Position numbers and translations under genes: made by a program. Shown here piece by piece: positions 33,239 to 41,354 of a stretch of DNA of 51,084 nucleotides; position 1 is the stretch's first letter, and each line of letters begins with the position of its first letter. The stretch spans positions 1 to 51,084 of the forward strand of contig NVVW01000017.1 in assembly GCA_002733505.1 (NCBI GenBank), read 5' to 3'. The DNA comes from Methylophaga sp. (GTDB lineage: Bacteria > Pseudomonadota > Gammaproteobacteria > Nitrosococcales > Methylophagaceae). Under the pieces are notes generated by a model. The model did not search any database, was not told the origin of the DNA, and was given only the letters and a program-made list of their open reading frames with translations.

Positions 33239-34228
33239 TCAAAACCCCCAACGCAAATTAGCCGTATGCACAGGTGCATCCCATAAACTAATCATTTCAT
33301 CATCAAGCAACGTAACTGTAATTGATGCGCCTGCCATATCAAGTGAGGTGGTGTAGTTGCCGACTAATGACCGTGCAACTTCTACCCCTTTTTGTTGCCA
33401 ATATTGCTCGGCTAGCTCGTATATTAAATATAGCTCCATTAAGGGTGTCGCGCCAAAGCCATTCACGTGTAGTAATATTTTCTGGCCTTTTTGTGGTTTG
33501 AGATCTTGATCAATAGCTGCCGCAAGATGTTCAACAATATCACTGGCGCTAATTAAATTCATCGGTTCACGGCCTCGCTCACCATGAATGCCGACACCCA
33601 TTTCTATTTCATTATCACCAATATCAAAAGTCGGTTTACCCAAGGCAGGAACAGTACAACTGGTTAACGCTACCCCCATTGATGCTGTTACGTTATTCAC
33701 CCGCTCACCCAAAGCCTTGCACTGTTGAAGATCAGCGCCTGCTTCTGCCGCCGCGCCGACAATTTTTTCTACAATTAATGTACCTGCAACACCGCGGCGA
33801 CCGGTGCTATGATCTTTGGGCAAAGACACGTCATCACTCACCAAAACGGTTTCATGTGGGCAATCTAACATTTCACCGGCAATTTCAAAATTCATTACAT
33901 CACCGGCATAGTTTTTAACGATAAACAAAACACCGCCACCATTTTCAACTGATTCTGCGGCCGCCATCATTTGATCTGGTGTGGGTGAGGTAAATATTTG
34001 TCCCGGACATGCCGCATCCAGCATACCTAGCCCGACTAAGCCCGTATGTAATGGCTCGTGCCCCGAACCACCGCCTGAAACCAGCATCACTTTTCCCGCT
34101 GATTTAGTCTGCTTTCTGCTAATAAAATGCGGTTGATGATTGAAGCTCACAATATCTTGATGGGCTTTTGCAAAGCCATTTAAACTTTCTTCTAATAGGC
34201 TTTCAACGCCATTTATCATCTTTTTCAT
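33239..34228 (-). CDS. dhaK: Dihydroxyacetone kinase subunit DhaK
   Basis: The 329-residue protein binds dihydroxyacetone covalently through an active-site histidine, seen in EMGVGIHGERGRE (His near 214). Other DhaK signatures are LVSGGGSGHEPLHTGLVG, AACPGQIFTSPTPDQM, NYAGDVMNFE and GVAGTLIVEKI. It is separate from dhaL, which faces it from the other side of the R2 repeats, whereas ATP-type kinases of methylotrophs often carry both domains in one chain. The ATG overlaps the stop of the upstream HAD gene by 4 bp, so the two form an operon. Confidence 0.95.
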   Translation of the reverse strand: MKKMINGVESLLEESLNGFAKAHQDIVSFNHQPHFISRKQTKSAGKVMLVSGGGSGHEPLHTGLVGLGMLDAACPGQIFTSPTPDQMMAAAESVENGGGVLFIVKNYAGDVMNFEIAGEMLDCPHETVLVSDDVSLPKDHSTGRRGVAGTLIVEKIVGAAAEAGADLQQCKALGERVNNVTASMGVALTSCTVPALGKPTFDIGDNEIEMGVGIHGERGREPMNLISASDIVEHLAAAIDQDLKPQKGQKILLHVNGFGATPLMELYLIYELAEQYWQQKGVEVARSLVGNYTTSLDMAGASITVTLLDDEMISLWDAPVHTANLRWGF

Positions 34229-35073
34229 TTTATGTCTCCAAATTGCTTCAACTCATCTGTTATTGCTCGAATATCATTCATGATCCATGTGGGCTGATAA
34301 TCAACATCTTCAATATCTTTTTCACTAGAAACACCGGTTAATACTAAAACACTGCGCATCCCTGCATTTACCGCACCTAGAATATCAGTATTCAACCTAT
34401 CACCAATGGCAACCGTATTTTCAGCCTGCGTAGCTAGTGTTTCCAAAGCCTGTTGATATAAAATAGGCTCAGGCTTACCTATACTTATCGCCTTAATTCC
34501 CGTAGCGGCTTCCAGCGCGGCTATCGTGCCGCCATTGCCCATAACCTCGCCCAACTCTGTCGGCAATGTCGTGTCCGCATTAGTGGCATAAAATTGTGCA
34601 CCTGCTTTGATATTAAGCGTTGCTGTAGCGAGTTTGTCCCATGTTAATTTGCGATCAAGGCCTGAAACCACAATATCTGCACCTTGATCAGTAATGCCTT
34701 TTTCAGTTTGATTAACCTGATACAGTTCTGTCAGCGTAAAACCTTGCTCTATTAACGGCTGGCGCAAGCCATCTTCACCAATAACAAATACGCGTCGCTT
34801 ATCTTTAGCTTGGTGCTTCACTAAATAACTCACCGTTGCCATGCTTGATGTCAATATCTCATCTGCTATAACGGCCACACCCATTTTTGCTAACTTATCA
34901 ATATATTGCTGTTGCGTTAGGCTGGCATTATTAGTCGCCAAAACAAAGGGTATCGCTAAATCCCTTAATACCGCAAAGAAATCAACTAAACCATCAATGG
35001 CAACATTGCCATGCCAGAGCACGCCATCCATATCAATAATAAAGCCATCTATCGTTTCTAAATCCATCATCAT
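34225..35073 (-). CDS. HAD-IIA phosphatase (NagD-like)
   Basis: The 282-residue enzyme is of the NagD / phosphoglycolate-phosphatase class: IIDMDGVLWHGN (nucleophile and acid Asp, near residue 10), LATNNAS (motif II), SIGKPEP (motif III Lys) and AIGDRLNTDILGAVNAGM (motif IV). These enzymes dephosphorylate small sugar phosphates or nucleotides. It is co-transcribed with dhaK and divergent from hxlA1, so a three-carbon or RuMP-cycle phosphate is a possible substrate. The start is uncertain: ATG 35073, ATG 35067 and an upstream TTG at 35097 are all in frame. Confidence 0.88.
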   Translation of the reverse strand: MMMDLETIDGFIIDMDGVLWHGNVAIDGLVDFFAVLRDLAIPFVLATNNASLTQQQYIDKLAKMGVAVIADEILTSSMATVSYLVKHQAKDKRRVFVIGEDGLRQPLIEQGFTLTELYQVNQTEKGITDQGADIVVSGLDRKLTWDKLATATLNIKAGAQFYATNADTTLPTELGEVMGNGGTIAALEAATGIKAISIGKPEPILYQQALETLATQAENTVAIGDRLNTDILGAVNAGMRSVLVLTGVSSEKDIEDVDYQPTWIMNDIRAITDELKQFGDIK

Positions 35074-35185
35074 CCCAATATTAAGAACACCGCGCAAATT
35101 ACTATTATGTTAATCTTGTCATAAAACAAATACCGCTGTCCAGCTATTAAAACAGTGGCTTTTTCTTCCAAACTCTAATATCAGA

Positions 35186-35215
35186 TTGACATTGACAAGC
35201 AAAATGAATTATATT
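35186..35215 (+). promoter_or_regulatory. sigma70-type promoter of hxlA1
   Basis: TTGACA (35186-35191), an 18-bp spacer and TATATT (35210-35215) lie about 60 bp before the hxlA1 start. A second TTGACA at 35192-35197 is too close to that -10. The arrangement resembles the hxlA2 promoter. Confidence 0.6.
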
Positions 35216-35274
35216 CCTCCAGCGTATTTTTAACGTAACTAACTTCAACTTAACCTTTTTAGGAGCATGTCAAC

Positions 35275-35916
35275 ATGGCAAAAGCACTTATTCAAATGGC
35301 TCTAGATTCTCTAGATTTCGATGCAACAATGGCACTTGCTGAGCAAGTAGCACCTTATGTTGACATCTTAGAAATTGGTACACCTTGTATCAAATATAAC
35401 GGTCTAGAACTTGTTACCGCATTAAAAGCAAAATTCCCTAACAAACTTCTTTTAGTTGATCTTAAAACTATGGATGCGGGTGAATATGAATCAACGCCTT
35501 TCTATGAAGCTGGTGGCGACATCTGTACTGTACTGGGTGCTTCTGATAAAGCAACAATGGGCGGCGTAATCAAAGCAGCTAACGCGAACAATGCTGAAGC
35601 TCAAATCGACTTAATCAGCGTTAAAGATAAAGCGAAATGTGCAACTGAAGCAGCGGCAAATGGCGCACAAATTATCGGTGTTCACACTGGTCTTGATGCT
35701 CAAGCAGCTGGCCAAACACCTTTTGCTGACTTAAAACTGATTGCTGATTTAAACCTTGGCGTACGTATTTCAGTTGCAGGTGGTATCAACAAAGATACTA
35801 TCCAAGGTACAGTTCAAGCCGGTGCAACAATTGTTGTTGTTGGTGCGGCTATCTACGGTGCTGATTCTCCAGCTGATTCAGCTAAAGAATTGCGCGCACT
35901 AGTTGACGCAGCATAA
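35275..35916 (+). CDS. hxlA: 3-hexulose-6-phosphate synthase, copy 1
   Basis: The 213-residue TIM-barrel enzyme condenses formaldehyde with ribulose 5-phosphate to give hexulose 6-phosphate, the entry step of the RuMP cycle. It shows QMALDSLDF, ILEIGTPCIKYNG, VDLKTMDAG (DxKxxD metal and catalytic motif), IIGVHTGLDAQAAGQTPF and SVAGGINKDTI. Codon choice and the strong AGGAG site suggest high expression. It is about 80 per cent identical by eye to copy 2 (37619-38254), with a nearly identical last 75 nt. Its own terminator follows. Confidence 0.97.
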   Translation: MAKALIQMALDSLDFDATMALAEQVAPYVDILEIGTPCIKYNGLELVTALKAKFPNKLLLVDLKTMDAGEYESTPFYEAGGDICTVLGASDKATMGGVIKAANANNAEAQIDLISVKDKAKCATEAAANGAQIIGVHTGLDAQAAGQTPFADLKLIADLNLGVRISVAGGINKDTIQGTVQAGATIVVVGAAIYGADSPADSAKELRALVDAA

Positions 35917-35954
35917 TCTTCTATTAGCGTTTTCTCTAAAGTAGAATTTAAAGA

Positions 35955-35999
35955 AGCGAGCGCCACCTAAACTTAAAATTGGGTGTCGCTCGTTTTTTT
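35955..35999 (+). terminator. Rho-independent terminator after hxlA1
   Basis: GCGAGCGCCACC pairs with GGGTGTCGCTCG (one bulge) around a 13-nt loop, followed by seven T. Confidence 0.85.
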
Positions 36000-36040
36000 A
36001 CTATTTCAACAAAAAATTATAATCAATAATTCAATAGCTT

Positions 36041-36063
36041 TCTCAAAGCAAATTTATTTGAGA
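36041..36063 (+). other. Short stem-loop before the SVExYI-repeat gene
   Basis: TCTCAAA and TTTGAGA pair perfectly around a 9-nt loop, about 36 bp upstream of the start. No T-run follows, so it is probably not a terminator and might be a leader structure. Confidence 0.35.
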
Positions 36064-36098
36064 ACCTAGGTTTAAATAAAATAAATAGAGGTATTACC

Positions 36099-36371
36099 AT
36101 GGACAACAAAGGTTTTTTTGCTTCAATCTGCAGTTTTTTTGGCGGTTTGTTTTCATCTGATTCAGATCAATCTAGTAATACTTCATCTAATGATGGTTTA
36201 ACCAGTGTTGAGCGTTACATCCGTAACCAATCTGCCAACACCTCATCTAGCGTTGAAGCATATATCCAAAAAAATTCTAAACCCGTTACTACTGTCGAAG
36301 CCTATATCCGCAATCAAGCGAATGCTAAGCCAGTGACTAGTGTTGAACAATATATCCGCGATAACAGCTAA
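36099..36371 (+). CDS. Small protein with four SVExYI-type repeats
   Basis: I do not recognise this 90-residue protein. Residues 4-20 (KGFFASICSFFGGLFSS) are aromatic and hydrophobic, probably an amphipathic or membrane-associating helix. The rest is Ser/Asn-rich, likely disordered, and carries four copies of [ST]VExYI[RQ]xx at about 36-44, 51-59, 65-73 and 81-89, spaced 14-16 residues apart. AGAGGT precedes the ATG, and a perfect stem-loop follows the stop. It lies between hxlA1 and tal on the same strand. Repeated short motifs on a disordered chain suggest a scaffold or assembly tag for a partner, possibly RuMP enzymes. That is inference. Confidence 0.85.
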   Translation: MDNKGFFASICSFFGGLFSSDSDQSSNTSSNDGLTSVERYIRNQSANTSSSVEAYIQKNSKPVTTVEAYIRNQANAKPVTSVEQYIRDNS

Positions 36372-36392
36372 ATTCGCGAAATATTATTTGTA

Positions 36393-36419
36393 AGTAAAGT
36401 CATTATATTTGACTTTACT
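36393..36419 (+). other. Perfect stem-loop between the repeat protein and tal
   Basis: AGTAAAGTC and GACTTTACT form a perfect 9-bp stem with a 9-nt loop. It is followed by GTAAAATTTTACCCC with no clean T-run, so it may be a weak terminator, an mRNA stabiliser or an attenuator before tal. Confidence 0.45.
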
Positions 36420-36460
36420 GTAAAATTTTACCCCCCATATTTAGGAAGGTACCTTTAACC

Positions 36461-37444
36461 ATGGCAAATTTACTTGACCAACTTAAAAGCATGACCGTTG
36501 TTGTTGCTGACACAGGCAACATTGCTGCAATCGAACAATTCACTCCACGTGATGCAACAACTAACCCATCTTTGATTACAGCCGCAGCGCAAATGCCTGA
36601 ATATCAAAGCATTGTCGATGACACGCTTAAAGGTGCTCGTGAAACTGCCGGTGCTGGTGCGTCTGCTGCTGAAGTAGTTACCTTGGCATTTGATCGTTTA
36701 GCCGTTTCATTCGGTTTGAAAATTCTTGAAATCGTACCAAAACGTGTTTCAACAGAAGTGGATGCGCGTTTGTCATACGACACAGATGCAACTATTGCAA
36801 AAGGTCGCGACCTGATTGCGCAATACGAAGCAGCGGGCGTATCTCGTGATCGTATTCTGATCAAAGTTGCTGCAACTTGGGAAGGCGTTATGGCTGCCAA
36901 AGTGCTTGAACAAGAAGGTATTCACACCAACCTTACTTTAGTATTTGGTTTACACCAAGCCATTGCTTGTGCTGAAAATGGCATCACACTAATTTCACCA
37001 TTCGTTGGTCGTATTCTTGACTGGTACAAAAAAGACACGGGGCGTGATTCATACCCAGCTGCTGAAGATCCGGGCGTTGTATCTGTTACTGAAATTTACA
37101 ACTACTACAAAAAGTTTGGTTATAACACTGAAGTGATGGGTGCAAGCTTCCGTAACTTAGGTGAAATCACTGAGTTAGCCGGTGTTGACTTACTTACCAT
37201 TGCACCTGCATTGCTTGATGAGTTGCAATCAACTGAAGGTGATTTACCACAAAAATTAAATGCGGCTAATGCGGCTGCAATGGATATTGAAAAAATCAAT
37301 ATGGATAAAGCAACATTTGAGAAAATGCATGCCGCAGATCCTATGGCTACTGAAAAATTAGCAGAGGGTATTGATGGCTTTGCAAAAGCATTAGAAGTAC
37401 TTGAAGAATTACTTGCGAATCGTTTAGCAGAGATTGAAGCGTAA
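36461..37444 (+). CDS. tal: Transaldolase
   Basis: The 327-residue enzyme transfers a dihydroxyacetone unit between sugar phosphates and regenerates ribulose 5-phosphate for the RuMP cycle. It shows the TalB-type N-terminus [37 protein letters not shown], and the Schiff-base lysine in [12 protein letters not shown]. Length fits the TalB class. It has a good GGAAGG site and lies between hxlA1 and hxlA2, which supports a transaldolase-type rearrangement branch. Confidence 0.97.
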   Translation: MANLLDQLKSMTVVVADTGNIAAIEQFTPRDATTNPSLITAAAQMPEYQSIVDDTLKGARETAGAGASAAEVVTLAFDRLAVSFGLKILEIVPKRVSTEVDARLSYDTDATIAKGRDLIAQYEAAGVSRDRILIKVAATWEGVMAAKVLEQEGIHTNLTLVFGLHQAIACAENGITLISPFVGRILDWYKKDTGRDSYPAAEDPGVVSVTEIYNYYKKFGYNTEVMGASFRNLGEITELAGVDLLTIAPALLDELQSTEGDLPQKLNAANAAAMDIEKINMDKATFEKMHAADPMATEKLAEGIDGFAKALEVLEELLANRLAEIEA

Positions 37445-37529
37445 GCTCCAGCTCTCTATTTACATTAGCAGTACCAACCCTGTCGCTCTTATAGATATAT
37501 TAAGGGCGGCACCTTTAGGATCTATTCGT

Positions 37530-37559
37530 TTGACAATAGTCTAGGTTCTGAATTATAGT
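37530..37559 (+). promoter_or_regulatory. sigma70-type promoter of hxlA2-hxlB
   Basis: TTGACA (37530-37535), 18 bp and TATAGT (37554-37559), about 60 bp before the hxlA2 start. The hexamers, spacer and distance are close to those before hxlA1. Confidence 0.65.
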
Positions 37560-37618
37560 TCTTAGTCGCGTAATTGACGTGTACTAAATAAATCTACTAC
37601 TTTAAGGAGTATGTAAAC

Positions 37619-38254
37619 ATGGCACAAATCCAAATGGCTCTAGATTCTCTAGATTTCGACGCAACAATGGCTTTAGCAGAAGCAGTTGCACCTTATGTTG
37701 ATATCTTAGAAATCGGTACGCCTTGTATTAAATATAACGGTATCAAACTTGTTAAAGCATTAAAAGTAGCTCACCCTGACAAACAAATCTTAGTTGATCT
37801 TAAAACTATGGATGCGGGTGGCTACGAGTCAACACCTTTCTTTGAAGCGGGTGGCGCTATCTGTACTGTACTTGGTGCTGCTGATATGTCTACAATCCAA
37901 GGCGTTATCGATGCTGCTAAAGCAAACAATGCTGAAGCTCAAGTTGACTTAATCGGTGTTGAAGATAAGGTTGCTGTTGCTAAAGCATCTGCTGCAAACG
38001 GCGCACAAATCATCGGTGTTCACACCGGTCTTGACGCTCAAGCTGCAGGTCAAACACCTTTTGCTGATTTAGCTTTAATTGCTGGTCTTGGCTTAGATGT
38101 TAAAATCTCTGTTGCGGGTGGTATCAACAAAGACACAATCCAAAGCACAGTTCAAGCTGGCGCTGCAATTGTTGTTGTTGGTGCAGCTATCTACGGTGCA
38201 GATTCTCCAGCTGATTCAGCTAAAGAATTGCGTGCTTTAGTTGACGCAGCATAA
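37619..38254 (+). CDS. hxlA: 3-hexulose-6-phosphate synthase, copy 2
   Basis: The 211-residue enzyme is a paralogue of the 35275-35916 product, with the same catalytic signatures (VDLKTMDAGGYESTPFFEAGG, IIGVHTGLDAQAAGQTPF, SVAGGINKDTI). It differs mainly in surface stretches such as LVKALKVAHPDKQI. It has a strong AAGGAG site and its own promoter. hxlB follows by 11 bp, so this copy is co-transcribed with the isomerase, unlike copy 1. Two copies may raise formaldehyde-fixing capacity or serve different growth conditions. Confidence 0.97.
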   Translation: MAQIQMALDSLDFDATMALAEAVAPYVDILEIGTPCIKYNGIKLVKALKVAHPDKQILVDLKTMDAGGYESTPFFEAGGAICTVLGAADMSTIQGVIDAAKANNAEAQVDLIGVEDKVAVAKASAANGAQIIGVHTGLDAQAAGQTPFADLALIAGLGLDVKISVAGGINKDTIQSTVQAGAAIVVVGAAIYGADSPADSAKELRALVDAA

Positions 38255-38265
38255 GGAATATTACA

Positions 38266-38799
38266 ATGCATCGTGATCTACTGTTAAATAAAATTACAAA
38301 TATCCTTGGTTCTACTGATGATTCATTAGAAGCTACATTAGTTTCAATGTGTGATGATGCCAAGCGCATCTTTATTACAGGTGCAGGTCGCTCAAAACTA
38401 GTGGGAAACTTCCTAGGGATGAGATTGATGCATAGTGGTTATGAAGTATTTGTTCAAGGTGAGATAAGTACACCAAGTATCCGTAAAGGCGATTTGTTAA
38501 TCGTTATTTCGGGTTCAGGTGAAACAACTCAACTTGTTTCATTTACTAATAAAGCCAAATCTGAAGGCGCTAAAGTGGTTTTGATTTGTTCAAAATCCAG
38601 CTCTACGATTGGTGATTTAGCGGATCAAACGATTCAAGTGGGTACTGATGATAGTTTTGCTCTAACCAAGGGCATGCCTATGGGTACTATGTTTGAATTA
38701 TCGACATTAATTTTCTTAGAAGCAATGGTGGCTCATTTAATCCATGAGCGCGGCATTACTGAAGAAGAAATGAGAACGCGTCACGCAAATATGGAATAA
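38266..38799 (+). CDS. hxlB: 6-phospho-3-hexuloisomerase
   Basis: The 177-residue SIS-domain enzyme converts hexulose 6-phosphate to fructose 6-phosphate, the second RuMP step. It shows IFITGAGRSKLVGNFLGMRLMHSGYEV and LLIVISGSGETTQL (sugar-phosphate binding), and ends with HERGITEEEMRTRHANME, typical of the family. AAGGAA lies before the ATG. It ends the RuMP cluster with a strong terminator. Confidence 0.97.
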   Translation: MHRDLLLNKITNILGSTDDSLEATLVSMCDDAKRIFITGAGRSKLVGNFLGMRLMHSGYEVFVQGEISTPSIRKGDLLIVISGSGETTQLVSFTNKAKSEGAKVVLICSKSSSTIGDLADQTIQVGTDDSFALTKGMPMGTMFELSTLIFLEAMVAHLIHERGITEEEMRTRHANME

Positions 38800-38820
38800 T
38801 TACTTTCCTAGTAAACTGAA

Positions 38821-38856
38821 AAAACGAGTAGTCTTCGGACTACTCGTTTTTTTTTG
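38821..38856 (+). terminator. Rho-independent terminator after hxlB
   Basis: AAAACGAGTAGTC, loop TTCG, GACTACTCGTTTT and a long T-run: a near-perfect stem with a stable tetraloop. Confidence 0.93.
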
Positions 38857-38895
38857 CCTGTAATCATTGCCTGTCTCATCATCTGAAACCTTATC

Positions 38896-38938
38896 GGGGT
38901 GTAGGCTTTAGCCTACGACAGGCTAAAGCCTGTACCCC
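38896..38938. repeat. R5 palindromic repeat
   Basis: GGGGTGTAGGCTTTAGCCT, a short ACGAC loop, and AGGCTAAAGCCTGTACCCC form a long imperfect hairpin with no T-run. Sequences of this type (a GGGGTACAGGCTTTAGCCT core) are dispersed repeats in other genomes, from memory. It lies in the promoter region of leuC. Confidence 0.6.
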
Positions 38939-39005
38939 AAATTCATCATCCTGTTCTTTTCTTAATGTATAATAGCCAATATTCAAAACTACACATCAAT
39001 CAATC

Positions 39006-40415
39006 ATGACAACAGCTAAAACACTTTACGATAAATTATGGGAGCAGCACATTGTACGATCTGAACAAGATGGTACGACATTATTATATATTGACCGCCA
39101 GCTTGTTCATGAAGTTACTTCACCACAAGCATTTGAAGGCTTACGGCTAGCTAATCGTACTCCGCATAGGATTGATTCAATATTAGCCACCCCAGATCAT
39201 AATGTACCCACTAATCACCGTGAGCAAGGCATTAGCGATCCCGTGTCTCGATTGCAAGTAGAAACCTTAGATAAGAATTGTAAAGACTTTGGCGTAACCG
39301 AATTTGATTTAACGGATATTCGCCAAGGTATTGTGCATGTGGTTGGCCCAGAACAAGGTGCCACCTTACCTGGCATGACCGTTGTTTGTGGTGATTCTCA
39401 TACCTCAACACATGGTGCTTTTGGTGCTTTAGCCTTTGGTATTGGTACATCAGAAGTTGAACATGTGATGGTCACTCAATGCTTGATTCAGAAGAAAGCT
39501 AAAAATATGTTGGTGCGCGTTGATGGCCAAGTCAAAGACGGTGTTACTGCTAAAGATATTGTGTTAGCCATTATCGGTGAATTAGGTACTGCGGGTGGCA
39601 CCGGTTACACCATTGAATTTGCCGGTAAAGCAATTCGGGCACTCAGCATGGAAGGTCGTATGACGGTGTGTAATATGACGATTGAGGCTGGCTCACGCGC
39701 GGGTATTATTGCTGTTGATGATATCACTATTGACTACCTACGCGGTCGCCCTTTTGCACCGAGCGGTGATAATTGGCACAAAGCGATTGCTGCTTGGCGT
39801 GATTTACACAGTGATGAAGGTGCTGTTTTTGATAAAACGATTATCTTAGATGCTACCGAAATAAAACCGCAAGTAACCTGGGGCACCTCACCTGAAATGG
39901 TGGTTGCGGTTGATGCTAAAGTGCCCAACCCTGCCGATGAAGCCGATTTAGTAAAACGTGATGGCATGGAAAAAGCCTTAAATTATATGGGTTTAGATGC
40001 AAATCAAAACATTACTGATATTTACCTTGACCGTGTTTTTATTGGTTCGTGTACCAACTCGCGTATTGAAGATCTACGTCAAGCCGCTGCCGCCATTAAA
40101 GGTGGAAAAGTGGCTGATAGCCTAAAACAAGCCTTAGTTGTGCCCGGATCAGGCTTAGTTAAGCAACAAGCGGAACAAGAAGGTTTAGATAAACTTTTTA
40201 TTGATGCAGGTTTTGAATGGCGTGATCCCGGTTGCTCCATGTGTTTAGCAATGAATGCTGATCGCCTTGAATCAGGCGAGCATTGTGCCTCTACATCAAA
40301 TCGTAATTTTGAAGGTCGCCAAGGTTTAGGCGGACGCACGCATTTGGTCAGCCCCGCTATGGCAGCAGCCGCGGCAATTGCAGGCCATTTTGTTGATATA
40401 TCTCACACACACTAA
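39006..40415 (+). CDS. leuC: 3-isopropylmalate dehydratase large subunit
   Basis: The 469-residue aconitase-family protein isomerises isopropylmalate in leucine synthesis. It begins [13 protein letters not shown], with [27 protein letters not shown], and cluster cysteines in FIGSCTNSR and [11 protein letters not shown]. Length matches LeuC closely. The small subunit LeuD, normally the next gene, is absent here: prmB starts at the very next base after the stop. LeuD must be encoded elsewhere for activity. Confidence 0.97.
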   Translation: MTTAKTLYDKLWEQHIVRSEQDGTTLLYIDRQLVHEVTSPQAFEGLRLANRTPHRIDSILATPDHNVPTNHREQGISDPVSRLQVETLDKNCKDFGVTEFDLTDIRQGIVHVVGPEQGATLPGMTVVCGDSHTSTHGAFGALAFGIGTSEVEHVMVTQCLIQKKAKNMLVRVDGQVKDGVTAKDIVLAIIGELGTAGGTGYTIEFAGKAIRALSMEGRMTVCNMTIEAGSRAGIIAVDDITIDYLRGRPFAPSGDNWHKAIAAWRDLHSDEGAVFDKTIILDATEIKPQVTWGTSPEMVVAVDAKVPNPADEADLVKRDGMEKALNYMGLDANQNITDIYLDRVFIGSCTNSRIEDLRQAAAAIKGGKVADSLKQALVVPGSGLVKQQAEQEGLDKLFIDAGFEWRDPGCSMCLAMNADRLESGEHCASTSNRNFEGRQGLGGRTHLVSPAMAAAAAIAGHFVDISHTH

Positions 40416-41354
40416 ATGACCACTATTGAGCGCACTATTATTGATGAATTACATACCTTAAGAGATGTGCTTCGTTGGACAACATCGCAATTTAATAGCG
40501 CTGATCTATTCTACGGTCATGGTAATGCTGATGCCTTTAATGATGCTTTGCAGTTAATTTTGCACAGCCTGCATTTGCCTGTTACCGAGTTTCCTGAGCT
40601 ATTTGCAGATGCCCGTTTAACGCGTGCAGAAAAACAAACAATTGCCGAATTAGTTGATCGCCGTATAACTGATCGCGTGCCGGTGCCCTATTTAACACAT
40701 GAAGCTTGGTTTGCTGGTTTGCCTTTTTATGTTGATGAACGCGTATTGATCCCCCGCTCACCTTTTGCAGAACTCATTGAGCAGCAATTTTCTCCTTGGG
40801 TAAATAATGCTGATTCTGTAAAAAGTATTGTTGACATGTGTACTGGCGGAGGCTGTATTGCCATCGCCTGTGCTTTTGCCTTCCCCTATGCACATGTTGA
40901 CGCTGTTGATATTAGCGATGATGCACTGGATGTTGCCAATATAAATATAACAAAGCATGGCTTAGATGATCAGGTGAGCACTATTCAATCTGATTTATGG
41001 CAGGCATTAGACGATCAAAAGTATGATCTTATCGTCAGCAACCCACCTTATGTTGGCGCGAAGGAAATGGCAACATTGCCAGCAGAATATAATCATGAAC
41101 CCAAATCTGCACTTGAAGCGGCTGATAATGGTCTCGCACTGGTTGGGCAAATAGTGCTGAATGCCGCAGCTCACCTAACAAACAGTGGTCTATTATTTGT
41201 TGAGGTGGGTAATAGTGATTTAGCCACGATGGAGCGCTGGCCTGATATTGACTTCTTATGGTTAGATTTCGAACACGGTGGTCATGGTGTTTTTATGCTG
41301 ACCAAACAACAATGCATCACCTTTGCTAAGCACTATCATCCTGATGCGCTTTAA
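40416..41354 (+). CDS. prmB: Ribosomal protein L3 glutamine methyltransferase
   Basis: The 312-residue SAM-dependent enzyme methylates a glutamine of ribosomal protein L3. It has the HemK/PrmB layout: an N-terminal helical domain (RDVLRWTTSQFNSADLFYGHG, FxDA), VPYLTHEAWFAGLPFYVDERVLIPRSP, MCTGGGCIAIA (SAM binding) and the catalytic SNPPYVGAKEM. It starts immediately after the leuC stop and is probably translated from the same mRNA. Its 3' end overlaps the convergent regulator gene by 29 bp. Confidence 0.95.
   Translation: MTTIERTIIDELHTLRDVLRWTTSQFNSADLFYGHGNADAFNDALQLILHSLHLPVTEFPELFADARLTRAEKQTIAELVDRRITDRVPVPYLTHEAWFAGLPFYVDERVLIPRSPFAELIEQQFSPWVNNADSVKSIVDMCTGGGCIAIACAFAFPYAHVDAVDISDDALDVANINITKHGLDDQVSTIQSDLWQALDDQKYDLIVSNPPYVGAKEMATLPAEYNHEPKSALEAADNGLALVGQIVLNAAAHLTNSGLLFVEVGNSDLATMERWPDIDFLWLDFEHGGHGVFMLTKQQCITFAKHYHPDAL

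Noticed and set aside
33174..33356. Plus-strand reading frame over the solo R2 end and dhaK
   Set aside because: It is antisense to dhaK and partly repeat-encoded, with no recognisable product.
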